Counted from the stretch's first letter, positions 7,548 to 16,310 are shown. The stretch is 64,000 bases of DNA from Bacteroidota bacterium (GCA_023386585.1 JAEWJM010000028.1:1-64000), one strand, 5' to 3'. Translations and numbers: made by a program. The notes: generated by a model from the sequence alone, not told the origin.

Positions 7548-9104
7548 ATGTCAGCAACAATTACAGATAATTTCGGGATTGGAGAGGCGCTTGCCCAACT
7601 CGGAATAAAAGAAATCAACGACGGAACTTCCACAGGTTCCGAAACATTTGCCTCCGGCGCGATCATCGAATCGTACTCGCCGGTAGATGGGCAACTTATA
7701 GCAAAAGTACGCACAACAACTGCCGAAGATTACCAAAAAGCGATGTCTGCCGCACAATCGGCATTTCTGAAATTTCGCATGATGCCGGCGCCGCAACGTG
7801 GCGAGATCGTGAGGCAATTCGGCGAAAAGCTTCGCAAGAACAAGGAAGCGCTCGGAAAACTTGTTTCCTACGAAATGGGGAAATCGCTTCAGGAAGGCTA
7901 CGGCGAAGTCCAGGAAATGATCGACATCTGCGATTTTGCTGTCGGATTATCGCGCCAATTGCACGGATTGACAATGCATTCAGAACGTCCCGGCCACAGA
8001 ATGTACGAGCAGTACCATTCGTTGGGAATCGTCGGAATTATCTCGGCATTCAATTTCCCGGTCGCGGTTTGGTCATGGAACACCGCTTTGGCATTGATCT
8101 GTGGTGACGTGTGCATCTGGAAACCATCCGAAAAAACACCGCTTTGCGGAATCGCCTGTCAGAATATAATCGCCGAAGTACTACGCGAAAACAATCTTCC
8201 AGAAGGAATTTCATGCCTCATAAACGGCGACTACAAAATCGGTGAGCTCATGACATCCGATACACGAATTCCGCTTGTTTCCGCTACCGGGTCAACAAGA
8301 ATGGGGAAAATCGTCGCGCAGGCTGTTGCCGCAAGATTAGGCAAATCGCTTCTTGAACTCGGTGGCAACAACGCAATTATCGTGACTCCGGACGCTGACA
8401 TCAGGATGACCGTGATCGGAGCTGTTTTTGGCGCCGTCGGAACTGCCGGCCAGCGCTGCACATCAACCCGAAGGCTGATCATCCACGAAAGCATATACGA
8501 GAAAGTTAAAGACGCGCTCGTTTCTGCCTATAAGCAGCTCCGCATCGGAAACCCGCTTGACCAGAACAACCATGTTGGCCCGCTAATCGACAAAGATGCC
8601 GTTCGCATGTACAATGAAGCGCTTGATAAAGTCGTTGCACAAGGCGGTAAAATTTTGGTTGAAGGCGGCGTTCTCGACGGCGAAGGCTACGAAAGCGGAT
8701 GTTATGTAAAACCTGCGATCGCCGAAGCCGACAATTCCTTCCCAATCGTTCAGCACGAAACTTTTGCACCGGTTTTGTACCTGATCAAATACAGCGGCGA
8801 AGTGGATAATGCAATCGCATTGCAAAATGGCGTGGCGCAGGGACTTTCCTCAGCGATCATGACCAACAACCTGCGCGAAGCCGAGCGCTTCCTGTCTGTA
8901 GCAGGCTCTGATTGCGGAATTGCGAATGTTAACATCGGAACTTCAGGCGCTGAAATCGGTGGCGCATTCGGCGGTGAAAAAGAAACCGGCGGCGGACGCG
9001 AATCGGGTTCTGATGCCTGGAAGATCTACATGAGAAGGCAGACCAATACGATCAACTATACAACTGACCTTCCGCTGGCGCAGGGAATCAAATTTGACTT
9101 GTAA
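7548..9104 (+). CDS. Aldehyde dehydrogenase, ALDH7 (antiquitin/aminoadipate-semialdehyde dehydrogenase) type
   Basis: I place the start at MSATITDNFG (518 aa); the upstream in-frame extension would translate the CCCCACA tandem array and is not credible. A TAACTTCG -7-like element (7516-7523) fits this start. The protein shows SAFNFPVAVWSWN, LELGGNNAI with the general-base Glu, and GTAGQRCTSTRR with the nucleophilic Cys. The C-terminal region (GGAFGGEKETGGGRESGSDAWK) is typical of ALDH7. That family oxidises alpha-aminoadipate semialdehyde/piperideine-6-carboxylate in lysine degradation using NAD(P)+. It sits downstream of 3-HAO but across a repeat-filled 290-bp gap, so a role in the kynurenine route is only suggested by position. 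Confidence 0.88.
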   Translation: MSATITDNFGIGEALAQLGIKEINDGTSTGSETFASGAIIESYSPVDGQLIAKVRTTTAEDYQKAMSAAQSAFLKFRMMPAPQRGEIVRQFGEKLRKNKEALGKLVSYEMGKSLQEGYGEVQEMIDICDFAVGLSRQLHGLTMHSERPGHRMYEQYHSLGIVGIISAFNFPVAVWSWNTALALICGDVCIWKPSEKTPLCGIACQNIIAEVLRENNLPEGISCLINGDYKIGELMTSDTRIPLVSATGSTRMGKIVAQAVAARLGKSLLELGGNNAIIVTPDADIRMTVIGAVFGAVGTAGQRCTSTRRLIIHESIYEKVKDALVSAYKQLRIGNPLDQNNHVGPLIDKDAVRMYNEALDKVVAQGGKILVEGGVLDGEGYESGCYVKPAIAEADNSFPIVQHETFAPVLYLIKYSGEVDNAIALQNGVAQGLSSAIMTNNLREAERFLSVAGSDCGIANVNIGTSGAEIGGAFGGEKETGGGRESGSDAWKIYMRRQTNTINYTTDLPLAQGIKFDL

Positions 9105-9122
9105 AAGCGATTAAATAAGAAG

Positions 9123-9148
9123 AAAGCCGGCGATGAGTCGGCTTTTTT
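9123..9148 (+). terminator. Bidirectional-type terminator between ALDH and egtD
   Basis: AAAGCCG and CGGCTTT arms around a short loop are followed by TTTTTT on the plus strand. The reverse strand also ends T-rich. It separates two convergent genes, and the stop codon of the minus-strand egtD lies inside its T-run. Confidence 0.8.
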
Positions 9149-10100
9149 ATTTTACCCAAAGGCTGTCGGTGAAATAGTTTTTTGAATCGTGGAAGTTCTC
9201 GACTACCGAAAAGCCGGAAGCTCGGGCAAGAGTTGTTATTTCCCGCTCAGTATATTTTTTGGAAAGCTCCGTCCAGATGCATTCGCCGTTCGAAAAGACA
9301 AAGGATGTATCTAAAATCCGGCTGAAAACGGTTTGATCGGCAAGACTGACAAGATAGCTGTTGACTTCACCAATTTCGGGATCGTAGCAACAATAGAAGT
9401 CGAATTTTTCCATATCGAAATCCATCTCGAGCTCGACATTCATACGCCTCAGCAAATTCATATTGAAAGCTTTCGTGATTCCGTGCGGATCGTCGTATGC
9501 CTTTTGGATTATCCGTGGATTCTTTTTGAGGTCCATTCCAACCAGAATTTTGTCGCCATGATGCATTCGCTTCTGGAATTCCACCAGCAAATTTTCAGCT
9601 TCTGAATGGCTGTAATTGCCAATATTTCCGCCAAGGAAAAGGAACAAACTCGGAGCACTTTCCCGTGCCAGCCGGTCAAGAACCTTGAAATAATCGCCCG
9701 CAACCGGCCGCATCGTGAGCTCTGGAAGCGTCTTTTTTACGTTGCCTTCCAGCACCGAAATCGCTTCCGGTGAAATATCTACGGGCAGGTAAACGAACTG
9801 CGCGTTACAATCAATAAACCCACGCAGCAGGTCGATTGTTTTCGAGCCATCGCCGCAGCCCAGCTCAACAACATTGAATTTCCCACTGAAATCAAGCTGT
9901 TTTAAAATCGGCTCCGCCTGCCTTCTCAGAATTTCATGCTCGCATCTAGTTGGATAATATTCCGGCATCGTCATGATCTTGCGAAAAATGACGCTGCCAT
10001 GGTCGTCATAAAAATATTTCGACGACAGTCGTTTCTGCGGAAGTATTAATCCGGCGAGAACGTCTTGGGCAAATTCGGTTAACGCGATTGCTGTCTTCAT
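9147..10100 (-). CDS. egtD: L-histidine N-alpha-methyltransferase (ergothioneine biosynthesis)
   Basis: This 317-residue protein is the size expected for EgtD. It has the conserved MPEYYPTRCEHEIL segment (45-58), the SAM-binding VELGCGDGSKT (78-88) and FLGGNIGNY. EgtD methylates the alpha-amino group of histidine three times with SAM to give hercynine, the first committed ergothioneine intermediate. Its start overlaps the end of egtB by 4 bp (ATGA-type), so the two are translationally coupled and egtB is upstream. The assignment rests on motifs plus the linked egtB. Confidence 0.93.
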   Translation of the reverse strand: MKTAIALTEFAQDVLAGLILPQKRLSSKYFYDDHGSVIFRKIMTMPEYYPTRCEHEILRRQAEPILKQLDFSGKFNVVELGCGDGSKTIDLLRGFIDCNAQFVYLPVDISPEAISVLEGNVKKTLPELTMRPVAGDYFKVLDRLARESAPSLFLFLGGNIGNYSHSEAENLLVEFQKRMHHGDKILVGMDLKKNPRIIQKAYDDPHGITKAFNMNLLRRMNVELEMDFDMEKFDFYCCYDPEIGEVNSYLVSLADQTVFSRILDTSFVFSNGECIWTELSKKYTEREITTLARASGFSVVENFHDSKNYFTDSLWVK

Positions 10101-11248
10101 TTTTTTACCAGTCTGATACCGTTAAACTGCCATCTTTCTTCGGGATGGAAAAAGTTGCGGTAGCTGTTTCGGCTGTGGCCGGCCGGAGTTGCGCACGAGC
10201 TTCCGCGCAGCACCATTTGGTTGATCATAAACTTCCCGTTGTACTCGCCGATTGCACCCTCGGTTTTTTGGTAACCGGGATATGGCAGGTAGGCACTATT
10301 TGTCCACTCCCAGCGGCTTCCCCATGAAAATTTTGTCGATGCGACTTCCCATTCAGCCTCTGTTGGCAAGCGCATCCCGCGGAATTCAGCGTACGCTGCC
10401 GCTTCGTAAAAACTTATGTGCGTGACCAATGCCTGCGGATCGATTTCACGTAAACCCGCCAAGGTATAGGAATGCCAATTTCCGTTAATTTGGTGCCAGT
10501 ACATTGGCGAACAAATGCGGTTTTCATTGATCCATGACCAGCCTTCGTCGAGCCAAAGGTTGAAATTGCGGTATCCGCCCGATTCCATGAATTCTAAAAA
10601 TTCGCCGTTGGTCACCAATGCATCTGAAATTTCAAACGAATTCAGATAAATTTTGTGCCGCGACAATTCATTATCGAAGCAAAAAGTTTCACCATCGGAA
10701 CCTATTTCATAAACGCCTTCATGTAGCGTAACATATCCTTCGGAATCGTTGCGCTGCTGTTCCCATTTTATATTCGGGTTGTAGGGCGGAAAAGTCGGAT
10801 TATTTCCAAGAATGTATTTGATGTCGGTCATTAAAAGTTCCTGATGTTGCTGTTCATGGTTGAGTCCGAGTTCGATCAGCTTCCTCACGTCATCCGTCGG
10901 ATCCTTTCCCAAAAATTCCTCCATAAAGCGATTGACATGTTTTCGATATTGATAGATGTCTGCCACCGGCGGCCGTGTCAGGTTTCCGCGGTCAGCGCGA
11001 AGAACGCGATCGCCAACATTATTATAGTAACTGTTGAAAAGGAAGTTGAAATCGGCGTTGAAATCGACATAGTCGCGAACATGTTGCCTTAAGATGAACT
11101 GCTCGAAAAACCAGGTGCTGTGTGCGAGGTGCCATTTGGGCGGACTCACAAAAATAACCGGTTGCGGCACATAATCTTCGATTTGGAGTGGCGCGCAAAT
11201 CAACCCGGTCTGGCGACGGATTTTCTGGTATTTGGAGAGTAGGTTCAT
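10097..11248 (-). CDS. egtB: Ergothioneine-type sulfoxide synthase EgtB
   Basis: This 383-residue protein has the EgtB two-domain layout. The N-terminal DinB-like helical domain carries the iron-binding histidines (WHLAH near 39-43, and HEQQH with His131 and His135). The C-terminal formylglycine-generating-enzyme-like domain carries MRLPTEAEWE and VLRGSSCATP..HSRNSYRNFF. EgtB is a non-heme iron, O2-dependent enzyme joining hercynine to a thiol donor (cysteine or gamma-glutamylcysteine, depending on type) as a sulfoxide. No egtA or egtC is linked, so a cysteine-using type is plausible but not proven. The closing C-S lyase is not in the window. A TACTTTTA -7-like element lies ~17 bp upstream on the minus strand. 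Confidence 0.92.
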   Translation of the reverse strand: MNLLSKYQKIRRQTGLICAPLQIEDYVPQPVIFVSPPKWHLAHSTWFFEQFILRQHVRDYVDFNADFNFLFNSYYNNVGDRVLRADRGNLTRPPVADIYQYRKHVNRFMEEFLGKDPTDDVRKLIELGLNHEQQHQELLMTDIKYILGNNPTFPPYNPNIKWEQQRNDSEGYVTLHEGVYEIGSDGETFCFDNELSRHKIYLNSFEISDALVTNGEFLEFMESGGYRNFNLWLDEGWSWINENRICSPMYWHQINGNWHSYTLAGLREIDPQALVTHISFYEAAAYAEFRGMRLPTEAEWEVASTKFSWGSRWEWTNSAYLPYPGYQKTEGAIGEYNGKFMINQMVLRGSSCATPAGHSRNSYRNFFHPEERWQFNGIRLVKK

Positions 11249-11340
11249 AACGGATAGTCTCTTCTAAAAGTACGAAGATTGCCCGTTCTGAATTTTTGGC
11301 GAGCGCCAGATTTAACCTATTTATAACAGTTGTTGACCAA

Positions 11341-12066
11341 TTAATTTCGGCCTTTTTCGGTCGGATACAATTCCGGAAGTGGATCACTTTGCCAAAACTG
11401 CTTTGAATCGGCGTCAAGTATTGTCAGTGCACCGCGGAAGGCAGCGCCCGTATCAACATTCCACACGTTTGCCATGTTTACCGGTGTTGTTTGGCCAATT
11501 TTTGTCACCGGCGTGTGGCCGATGTAGATTTCCTTGTAAAGCAAGAGCCTTTTCGGATACATCAGATCGGTTTTGGAAATGCTTTTGTCCAATCCCACGG
11601 CAGTTTCCCAAAGCGTCCGATCCCAAAAAAGTAGCCTGGGATAATGCTCATAGGCGACTCCGTGCATATTCGTAAAGCCCGCGTGCAGGTAAAGCCGGTT
11701 CTTTTTGTCGAGGTAATAATTGTCGAGTCCGTGTAAAAAATGGATGTGGCGGTCTTTGTCTTCCTGCGAAAGTCTGAAGTATGCCTTCATTGTCGTTGCG
11801 CCGCCGTGTTGGTGCCAAAGCTCGTTTTCCTTTCCGCGCAGCCACTGCAGAAGCAGGTCGTCGTGATTCCCGCGAAGGAAAATGCAGTCATTGGTTCCGC
11901 GTAAGGTCATGAGCATTTCAAGTACTTGTGGTGATTCGCTCCAACCGTCTACGTAGTCACCGAGAAAGATCAATTTGTCTTTTTTAGTAACCGAAGCTTT
12001 TTCAAGAACTTGTTGCAGGGCTCGCAGCCCGCCATGAATGTCTCCTATAACTAATGTCCTCGCCAT
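11341..12066 (-). CDS. PPP-family metallophosphatase (ApaH/PrpE-like serine-threonine phosphatase fold)
   Basis: This 241-residue protein has all signature motifs of the PPP metallophosphatases near its N-terminus: GDIHGG (8-13), GDYVDGW (36-42) and RGNHDD (about 64-69), with later conserved His residues in HAGFTN and YIGHTPV. These bind a dinuclear metal centre. Members are protein phosphatases or dinucleoside-polyphosphate hydrolases, and the sequence alone does not say which. It is cytoplasmic, with no signal peptide. It is transcribed leftward ~90 bp upstream of egtB in the same direction and divergent from a response regulator; no functional link is established. Confidence 0.9.
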   Translation of the reverse strand: MARTLVIGDIHGGLRALQQVLEKASVTKKDKLIFLGDYVDGWSESPQVLEMLMTLRGTNDCIFLRGNHDDLLLQWLRGKENELWHQHGGATTMKAYFRLSQEDKDRHIHFLHGLDNYYLDKKNRLYLHAGFTNMHGVAYEHYPRLLFWDRTLWETAVGLDKSISKTDLMYPKRLLLYKEIYIGHTPVTKIGQTTPVNMANVWNVDTGAAFRGALTILDADSKQFWQSDPLPELYPTEKGRN

Positions 12067-12253
12067 CTAAATTATTAATGTCGTAAAAATACGTTTTATT
12101 GTTTAAATACAATTTACAGGACTTTTGTCGACATGTTTTTGACAATACCAAAATTGTGTAAGGCCATTGGCTTAACATCTTATGCGGAAAAACTGTAAGC
12201 ATGCACAGAAGGCGGAAGTAATTTTATCGTTAGTAATTCATAATGTGTTGATT

Positions 12254-12913
12254 ATGCCAGTAAAAGTATTAATGATCGATGACCATCCGTCGCAGATCGA
12301 AGGTTACAAAAAGATCTTGTCGGTCCTTCCGCATGGTGTTGAAATAGAGGCGACCTGCTGCTATAATTGCGAAAGCGCATACAAAGTAATAACGAGCCCG
12401 GCACGATCCGACTTTGATGTGGTTTTTCTGGACCGAAGCCTTCCGCCGTACCCGGAGTACAATCTGAAGTCGGGTGAAGATCTTGCCGCTGTGATCAAGC
12501 AATATCTTCCGCACAGCCTGATCGTTATCATCACTTCACACGCCGAAGCATTCGTGTTGTATGATATCGTCAAGCGGATTCAACCGGCGGGCGTACTTGT
12601 CAAAAGCGACTTTAAAGCCGAAGAACTCCAAATAGCTTTTGGTCGCATATTGAAAGGCGAGCGCTATCTCAGCGAAACTGTCGAGAGCAGCATTCGGGAA
12701 TTGTTGTCGAAGGAAACATACCTCGACAATTACAACCGGCAAATAATCATGCTGCTTTCCCAAGGCGTGAAGACGAAAAGCCTTCCGAACTATCTGCATA
12801 TATCGCTAAGCGCAGTCGAAAAACGCAAAGCTCAGGTTCGCGATTATTTGTGCCTCGACAACGGCGGCGATGAAGACATTGTCCGTGAAGCAAAAAGGCG
12901 CGGCTTTATTTGA
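12254..12913 (+). CDS. Orphan response regulator, receiver plus LuxR-type HTH
   Basis: I choose the start at MPVKVLMIDDHPSQ (219 aa) because the receiver begins there; the 24-residue upstream extension is not receiver-like. The receiver has the acidic pair Asp9/Asp10, phospho-acceptor Asp60 (VVFLDRS), Thr95 (IITSH) and Lys117 (VLVKSD), so it should be phosphorylatable. Residues about 165-205 form a LuxR/FixJ-type helix-turn-helix (LSQGVKTKSLPNYLHISLSAVEKRKAQV). No histidine kinase is encoded nearby, so the partner is unknown. The next gene, an exported coiled-coil protein on the same strand 86 bp downstream, is a possible target. Confidence 0.88.
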   Translation: MPVKVLMIDDHPSQIEGYKKILSVLPHGVEIEATCCYNCESAYKVITSPARSDFDVVFLDRSLPPYPEYNLKSGEDLAAVIKQYLPHSLIVIITSHAEAFVLYDIVKRIQPAGVLVKSDFKAEELQIAFGRILKGERYLSETVESSIRELLSKETYLDNYNRQIIMLLSQGVKTKSLPNYLHISLSAVEKRKAQVRDYLCLDNGGDEDIVREAKRRGFI

Positions 12914-12999
12914 CGATTAACAATATGTGAGGGAAAGCCACAAACACAGGCGCATTGGCGAAAGTACCTTTACAACACAAGCCATGATAGTTGTTAGTT

Positions 13000-14136
13000 A
13001 TGAAAAGCCTGCCTGTATTCGCCGCCATCCTTTGTTGTCCATTCATGGGTGGCGGTGCGGGCTTTGGCAACGAAGCTGATCCGCAGGCTGTCATCAACGA
13101 AATGCAAGTTGAAATTGCGATGACCGCGGCAAAATATGACAGGGCGCTGGGCGAACAGGAAATACGATTGGTTCAAATTGAATATTGCCTGAAGGAAGCT
13201 ACTGAAGATCACGAGAAGCTCAACCTGCTTATCGATAAGGAAGCGGTCGTTTCAGAAATCAGGGACTTGAAAAATGACAGTATCAACGACATTTCAAAAA
13301 TCCGCTACCTGAAGGGGCTGCAGATCATCAAGATACTTTACGAAAAAGTACTGAGCCTCGACCATCATTTTGCATCAGTGCGGACATTGGGCGAAATAAA
13401 CAAGATCAGCAATCCGACGCAATATCCGGAATACAAACACCTGCGTGATGTGGTTTCGGCCAAAAAAGACAAAAAGAACGGTTTCGATCTGACTGAACTT
13501 CTTGGCACGAACGCGATCGTTTCAGTGGTTCAGACATTTACCAATATGCTGGGTTCAGCACTTTCGCGTGAGGATAAGGAGAAAGAACTGGCAAATGTCG
13601 AATGCATCCTTGATTTTACGCTCCGGATGCAGAACGACCTGAACACGATTTATTTTGAAACCGCGTACCTGCAAACCAGCAATGGTAAAGTCAAACAAGA
13701 TATTGAAACGCTCTTTAAAGAATATACCAAGCCAATAGGATACATCGCGACCCTTGAAGACTGCCGGACAAATGACGATTGGGAAAACCTGACGCAAAAA
13801 ATGGAGGAATATCTCGCCCGTATGAAAGCGGCAACCGGAACCGCGCAGTACAAACTTCAGGTAAATCTCGATTTTCCGATCGACAGGCTGCTGCAGTTCA
13901 TTACGCAGTACAATAATTTCATTGACCAGGGCGGAAAGTTCTACGAGAAGTTTCGAATCATCCTGAACAGCTACGAGAACGAAAAACAATGCGAAACGAA
14001 GCTGCCGCCTGAGTATATTAAGCTCAAAGCCGACATAGATGTGGCGATCAACAAATTCAACGTGGCATACAAGCCCGTAGAGGTGAACGGCACAAAAATG
14101 AAGGAAATATTATACGGATTAAACGAATTTGACTGA
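13000..14136 (+). CDS. Unrecognised exported protein, helical / coiled-coil rich
   Basis: I do not recognise a family. From the ATG at 13000 the product is 378 residues, with an N-terminal hydrophobic stretch ending in a Gly/Ala-rich segment (MGGGAGFGNEA) that looks like a signal peptide. The mature part is rich in Glu/Lys/Leu with long predicted helices (residues ~30-110 and 180-350), consistent with coiled coils, plus scattered Cys (CLKEATEDH, CILDFT, LEDCRTNDDW, KQCETK). It lies on the same strand downstream of an orphan response regulator and ends before a strong terminator. I infer a periplasmic structural or binding role without evidence for any activity. Confidence 0.7.
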   Translation: MKSLPVFAAILCCPFMGGGAGFGNEADPQAVINEMQVEIAMTAAKYDRALGEQEIRLVQIEYCLKEATEDHEKLNLLIDKEAVVSEIRDLKNDSINDISKIRYLKGLQIIKILYEKVLSLDHHFASVRTLGEINKISNPTQYPEYKHLRDVVSAKKDKKNGFDLTELLGTNAIVSVVQTFTNMLGSALSREDKEKELANVECILDFTLRMQNDLNTIYFETAYLQTSNGKVKQDIETLFKEYTKPIGYIATLEDCRTNDDWENLTQKMEEYLARMKAATGTAQYKLQVNLDFPIDRLLQFITQYNNFIDQGGKFYEKFRIILNSYENEKQCETKLPPEYIKLKADIDVAINKFNVAYKPVEVNGTKMKEILYGLNEFD

Positions 14137-14250
14137 AATAACTTGACCATTTCTTCTACGCCACGAAAACTAAAAACTACTACGATGAGGCGACAATGGG
14201 GTTGGGGCCATTCCGCCGTTAGATTTTCAGGTTAATTGGGTTGAGTTCAA

Positions 14251-14276
14251 ACGGCGGCTTCGGCTGCCGTTTTTTT
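14251..14276 (+). terminator. Rho-independent terminator after the coiled-coil protein gene
   Basis: ACGGCGGC-TTCG-GCTGCCGT forms a near-perfect 8-bp stem with a UUCG-type tetraloop, followed by six T residues on the plus strand. The stop codon of the convergent minus-strand gene lies at its edge. Confidence 0.85.
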
Positions 14277-15429
14277 ATTGGAGATCGTACTTCATTTTCC
14301 GCAAGATCCGCAGCGCTTCCTTAAATGCCAGATAAGCTTGTTGATACGGTTTCAGCAACTGCCTTGCGTCAATCAGCCTTTGTCGTGCGTCTTCAAATCC
14401 GTTCAGATAACAAATCATCAGCGTCGAAGGCAGGTATTCCAAATCTTTTTCCTCTCGCGGTGTCAATCGCACGTTTTTGTCGAGTTTCGAAATCAGGACG
14501 AGATTCGAATTGTAGATGTGGTGCAGCATTCTGCGGTTGTACTGCGGCGGCTCGAAAAGCATTTCGCGGTCGATCCTGTAATAGCCATTCTCAAAAAAAC
14601 GGATCGTTTGCCGCTCCAGCGGATAATAGCTCGTGCGGTCGTTCAGCCCGAGACCTACATATTCTACAATCGTGAAAGTATCGTCGTCACTCGAAATTAT
14701 CACTTCGTCAAGCGCCGAATAAAAAAGCTTCACCTGCTCGTTGATCAGCTCAATGTCAACACGCGAAAGGAATAACTGCCCGCGCACCTTTTTCGGGACG
14801 CCGGCCCAACACATAACGAAAAGCTCCTTGAAAACTTTGTAGTTCGGCGCCATGTCCCGATGCCGGTGATTCATGAAATCGATCACGCCGTCGAGCGTCA
14901 GCCCGATGCTGTTGTGTGAACTGTTCTCAATGGCTGTCACCGCTTCGGTATTCGGATTGTTTTTACCAGCCGTTATTGCAGTGTAGTCCGATTCAACCGG
15001 AATTGAATTGCTTCCGCGACGCGCAAAAACCGTATTGGGCGCAATCGTGTGGATTCCTTTTTTAAAGAACGATGTCTGCTTCTTAGGTTTTATCGTCACC
15101 AAACCAACAACTTTTTCCTTTGGCAGGTTCGGAAATGGAACGTTTTCATATTGTATTTTCGGCGGATTTTCAAGAAAAGCGTTTACCAGGTTCTGTATTC
15201 GGCTATCGTCGAAAAAATCGTCGCCCGTGATCGCATTGTCCTGGTCTTCAACGCCAACGACGATGTATGAATTGTTCGTCGGATTTGAATTTGACAACGC
15301 GCAGATGTGCTTCAAAAATTTTGCTTTGCCTTCCCGCGTATGCAGGTTCAGCTGCCGTTTTTTGTCATAAAAACTGCACTCGTCGTTATGCGCGAGCAGG
15401 TTTTTGATCAAAAGCCGCTTATTTATCAT
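14275..15429 (-). CDS. AlbA_2 / Schlafen-type ATP-binding domain protein
   Basis: The N-terminal ~140 residues of this 384-residue protein match the AlbA_2 (Schlafen, divergent AAA-4-like) domain: FLKHICALSNSNPTNNSYIVVGVED, then DDSRIQNLVNAFLENPP and EKVVGLVTI. The rest (about 180-384) is a conserved Bacteroidota extension without motifs I can name. It is cytoplasmic. AlbA_2 proteins bind nucleic acids or nucleotides and occur both as transcription-associated factors and in defence-related genes; the role here is unknown. The gene stands alone between a terminator and a dispersed repeat copy at its 5' side. Confidence 0.75.
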   Translation of the reverse strand: MINKRLLIKNLLAHNDECSFYDKKRQLNLHTREGKAKFLKHICALSNSNPTNNSYIVVGVEDQDNAITGDDFFDDSRIQNLVNAFLENPPKIQYENVPFPNLPKEKVVGLVTIKPKKQTSFFKKGIHTIAPNTVFARRGSNSIPVESDYTAITAGKNNPNTEAVTAIENSSHNSIGLTLDGVIDFMNHRHRDMAPNYKVFKELFVMCWAGVPKKVRGQLFLSRVDIELINEQVKLFYSALDEVIISSDDDTFTIVEYVGLGLNDRTSYYPLERQTIRFFENGYYRIDREMLFEPPQYNRRMLHHIYNSNLVLISKLDKNVRLTPREEKDLEYLPSTLMICYLNGFEDARQRLIDARQLLKPYQQAYLAFKEALRILRKMKYDLQ

Positions 15430-15438
15430 TTTTTCAGG

Positions 15439-15538
15439 AGCTGGTTCCCGCTTTGCGCTGCAATCTTTTGCTAAACCTCAAAGGTTTTCAAAACCTTTGA
15501 GGTTTTACCCAAAAGGATTTCCGCTCCAATCGGGGCTA
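15439..15538 (+). repeat. Dispersed hairpin repeat, copy B, with central palindrome
   Basis: This ~100-bp element has AGCTGGTTCCCGCTTTGCGC at the left and TCCGCTCCAATCGGGGCTA at the right, the same ends as copy A. Its centre (15473-15505) is a 33-bp palindrome with perfect 16-bp arms (AAACCTCAAAGGTTTT and its complement) around one C. The same palindrome sits in copy C. Both element and core are predicted hairpins. It lies between two leftward genes and could act on the transcript. Confidence 0.8.
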
Positions 15539-15550
15539 GGGCATTTCGGT

Positions 15551-16300
15551 TCAATCGCGTTTTACAATCGTCGATGAAGCCTGGGCAGTCGACATGACAA
15601 TTAAATCCGCAATATTAATATGATAAGGACGTGAAACCACAAAGTGAATGATATCGGCAACATCTTCCGGCTTCAAAGGCTCAAAGCCGCGATACACATT
15701 TGAGGCTCGTTCCTTGTCGCCTTTGAAACGCACTTCCGAAAACTCGGTTTCCACCATTCCGAGATGAATCGCGCCAACCCGGATTCCGTACTGGTTCAGG
15801 TCGAGCCGCATTCCCTGGTTGATCGCGTCCACTGCATGCTTGCTCGCGCAATAGACATTTCCATTCGGGTAAACTTCCTTGGCGGCCGTCGATCCGATAT
15901 TGATGATGTGGCCGCTCCGCCGTTCAACCATTCCGGGAATAACCGCTTTCGAAACATAAAGCAACCCCTTTACATTTATGTCGATCATGTCGTCCCAATC
16001 TTCAGTGCTTCCTTTATCAATCGGATCCAAACCGTGCGCATTTCCCGCGTTGTTGATCAACACGTCGATCGTCCTGAATTCGTCCGGAAGCGAGTCGATG
16101 CTTTCAAAAACATGTTTCTTGTTGCGAACGTCAAAAAGCAGCGTGTGAACCGGAGTTCGCTGTGAAAGCTCATCCTGCAGTTCAGCGAGTCGGTCTTCGC
16201 GGCGTCCGCAAATGATGACCTTAAAATTGTTTTTTGCAAGAGCGCGGGCAGTTGCACGGCCAATTCCGCTTGTTGCGCCTGTAACGAGTGCTGTTTTCAT
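15551..16300 (-). CDS. Short-chain dehydrogenase/reductase (YdfG-like)
   Basis: This 249-residue classical SDR has the Rossmann glycine motif TGATSGIG (residues 7-14), ICGRRED, the NNAG motif (INNAGNAHG), catalytic Ser (NIGSTAAKE) and the YxxxK pair (VYCASKHAV). The pattern and length resemble NADP-dependent 3-hydroxy-acid/allo-threonine dehydrogenases of the YdfG type, but the substrate cannot be set by sequence. It is cytoplasmic. It lies 10 bp downstream of an aldo/keto reductase in the same direction, so the two form a small reductase operon. Confidence 0.88.
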   Translation of the reverse strand: MKTALVTGATSGIGRATARALAKNNFKVIICGRREDRLAELQDELSQRTPVHTLLFDVRNKKHVFESIDSLPDEFRTIDVLINNAGNAHGLDPIDKGSTEDWDDMIDINVKGLLYVSKAVIPGMVERRSGHIINIGSTAAKEVYPNGNVYCASKHAVDAINQGMRLDLNQYGIRVGAIHLGMVETEFSEVRFKGDKERASNVYRGFEPLKPEDVADIIHFVVSRPYHINIADLIVMSTAQASSTIVKRD

Positions 16301-16310
16301 ATATTTTCAT

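Noticed and set aside
12125..12145. TTGTC-N11-GACAA inverted repeat between the phosphatase and response-regulator genes
   Set aside because: It could be an operator, but the arms are only 5 bp and such patterns occur by chance; no second copy near another promoter was noticed.
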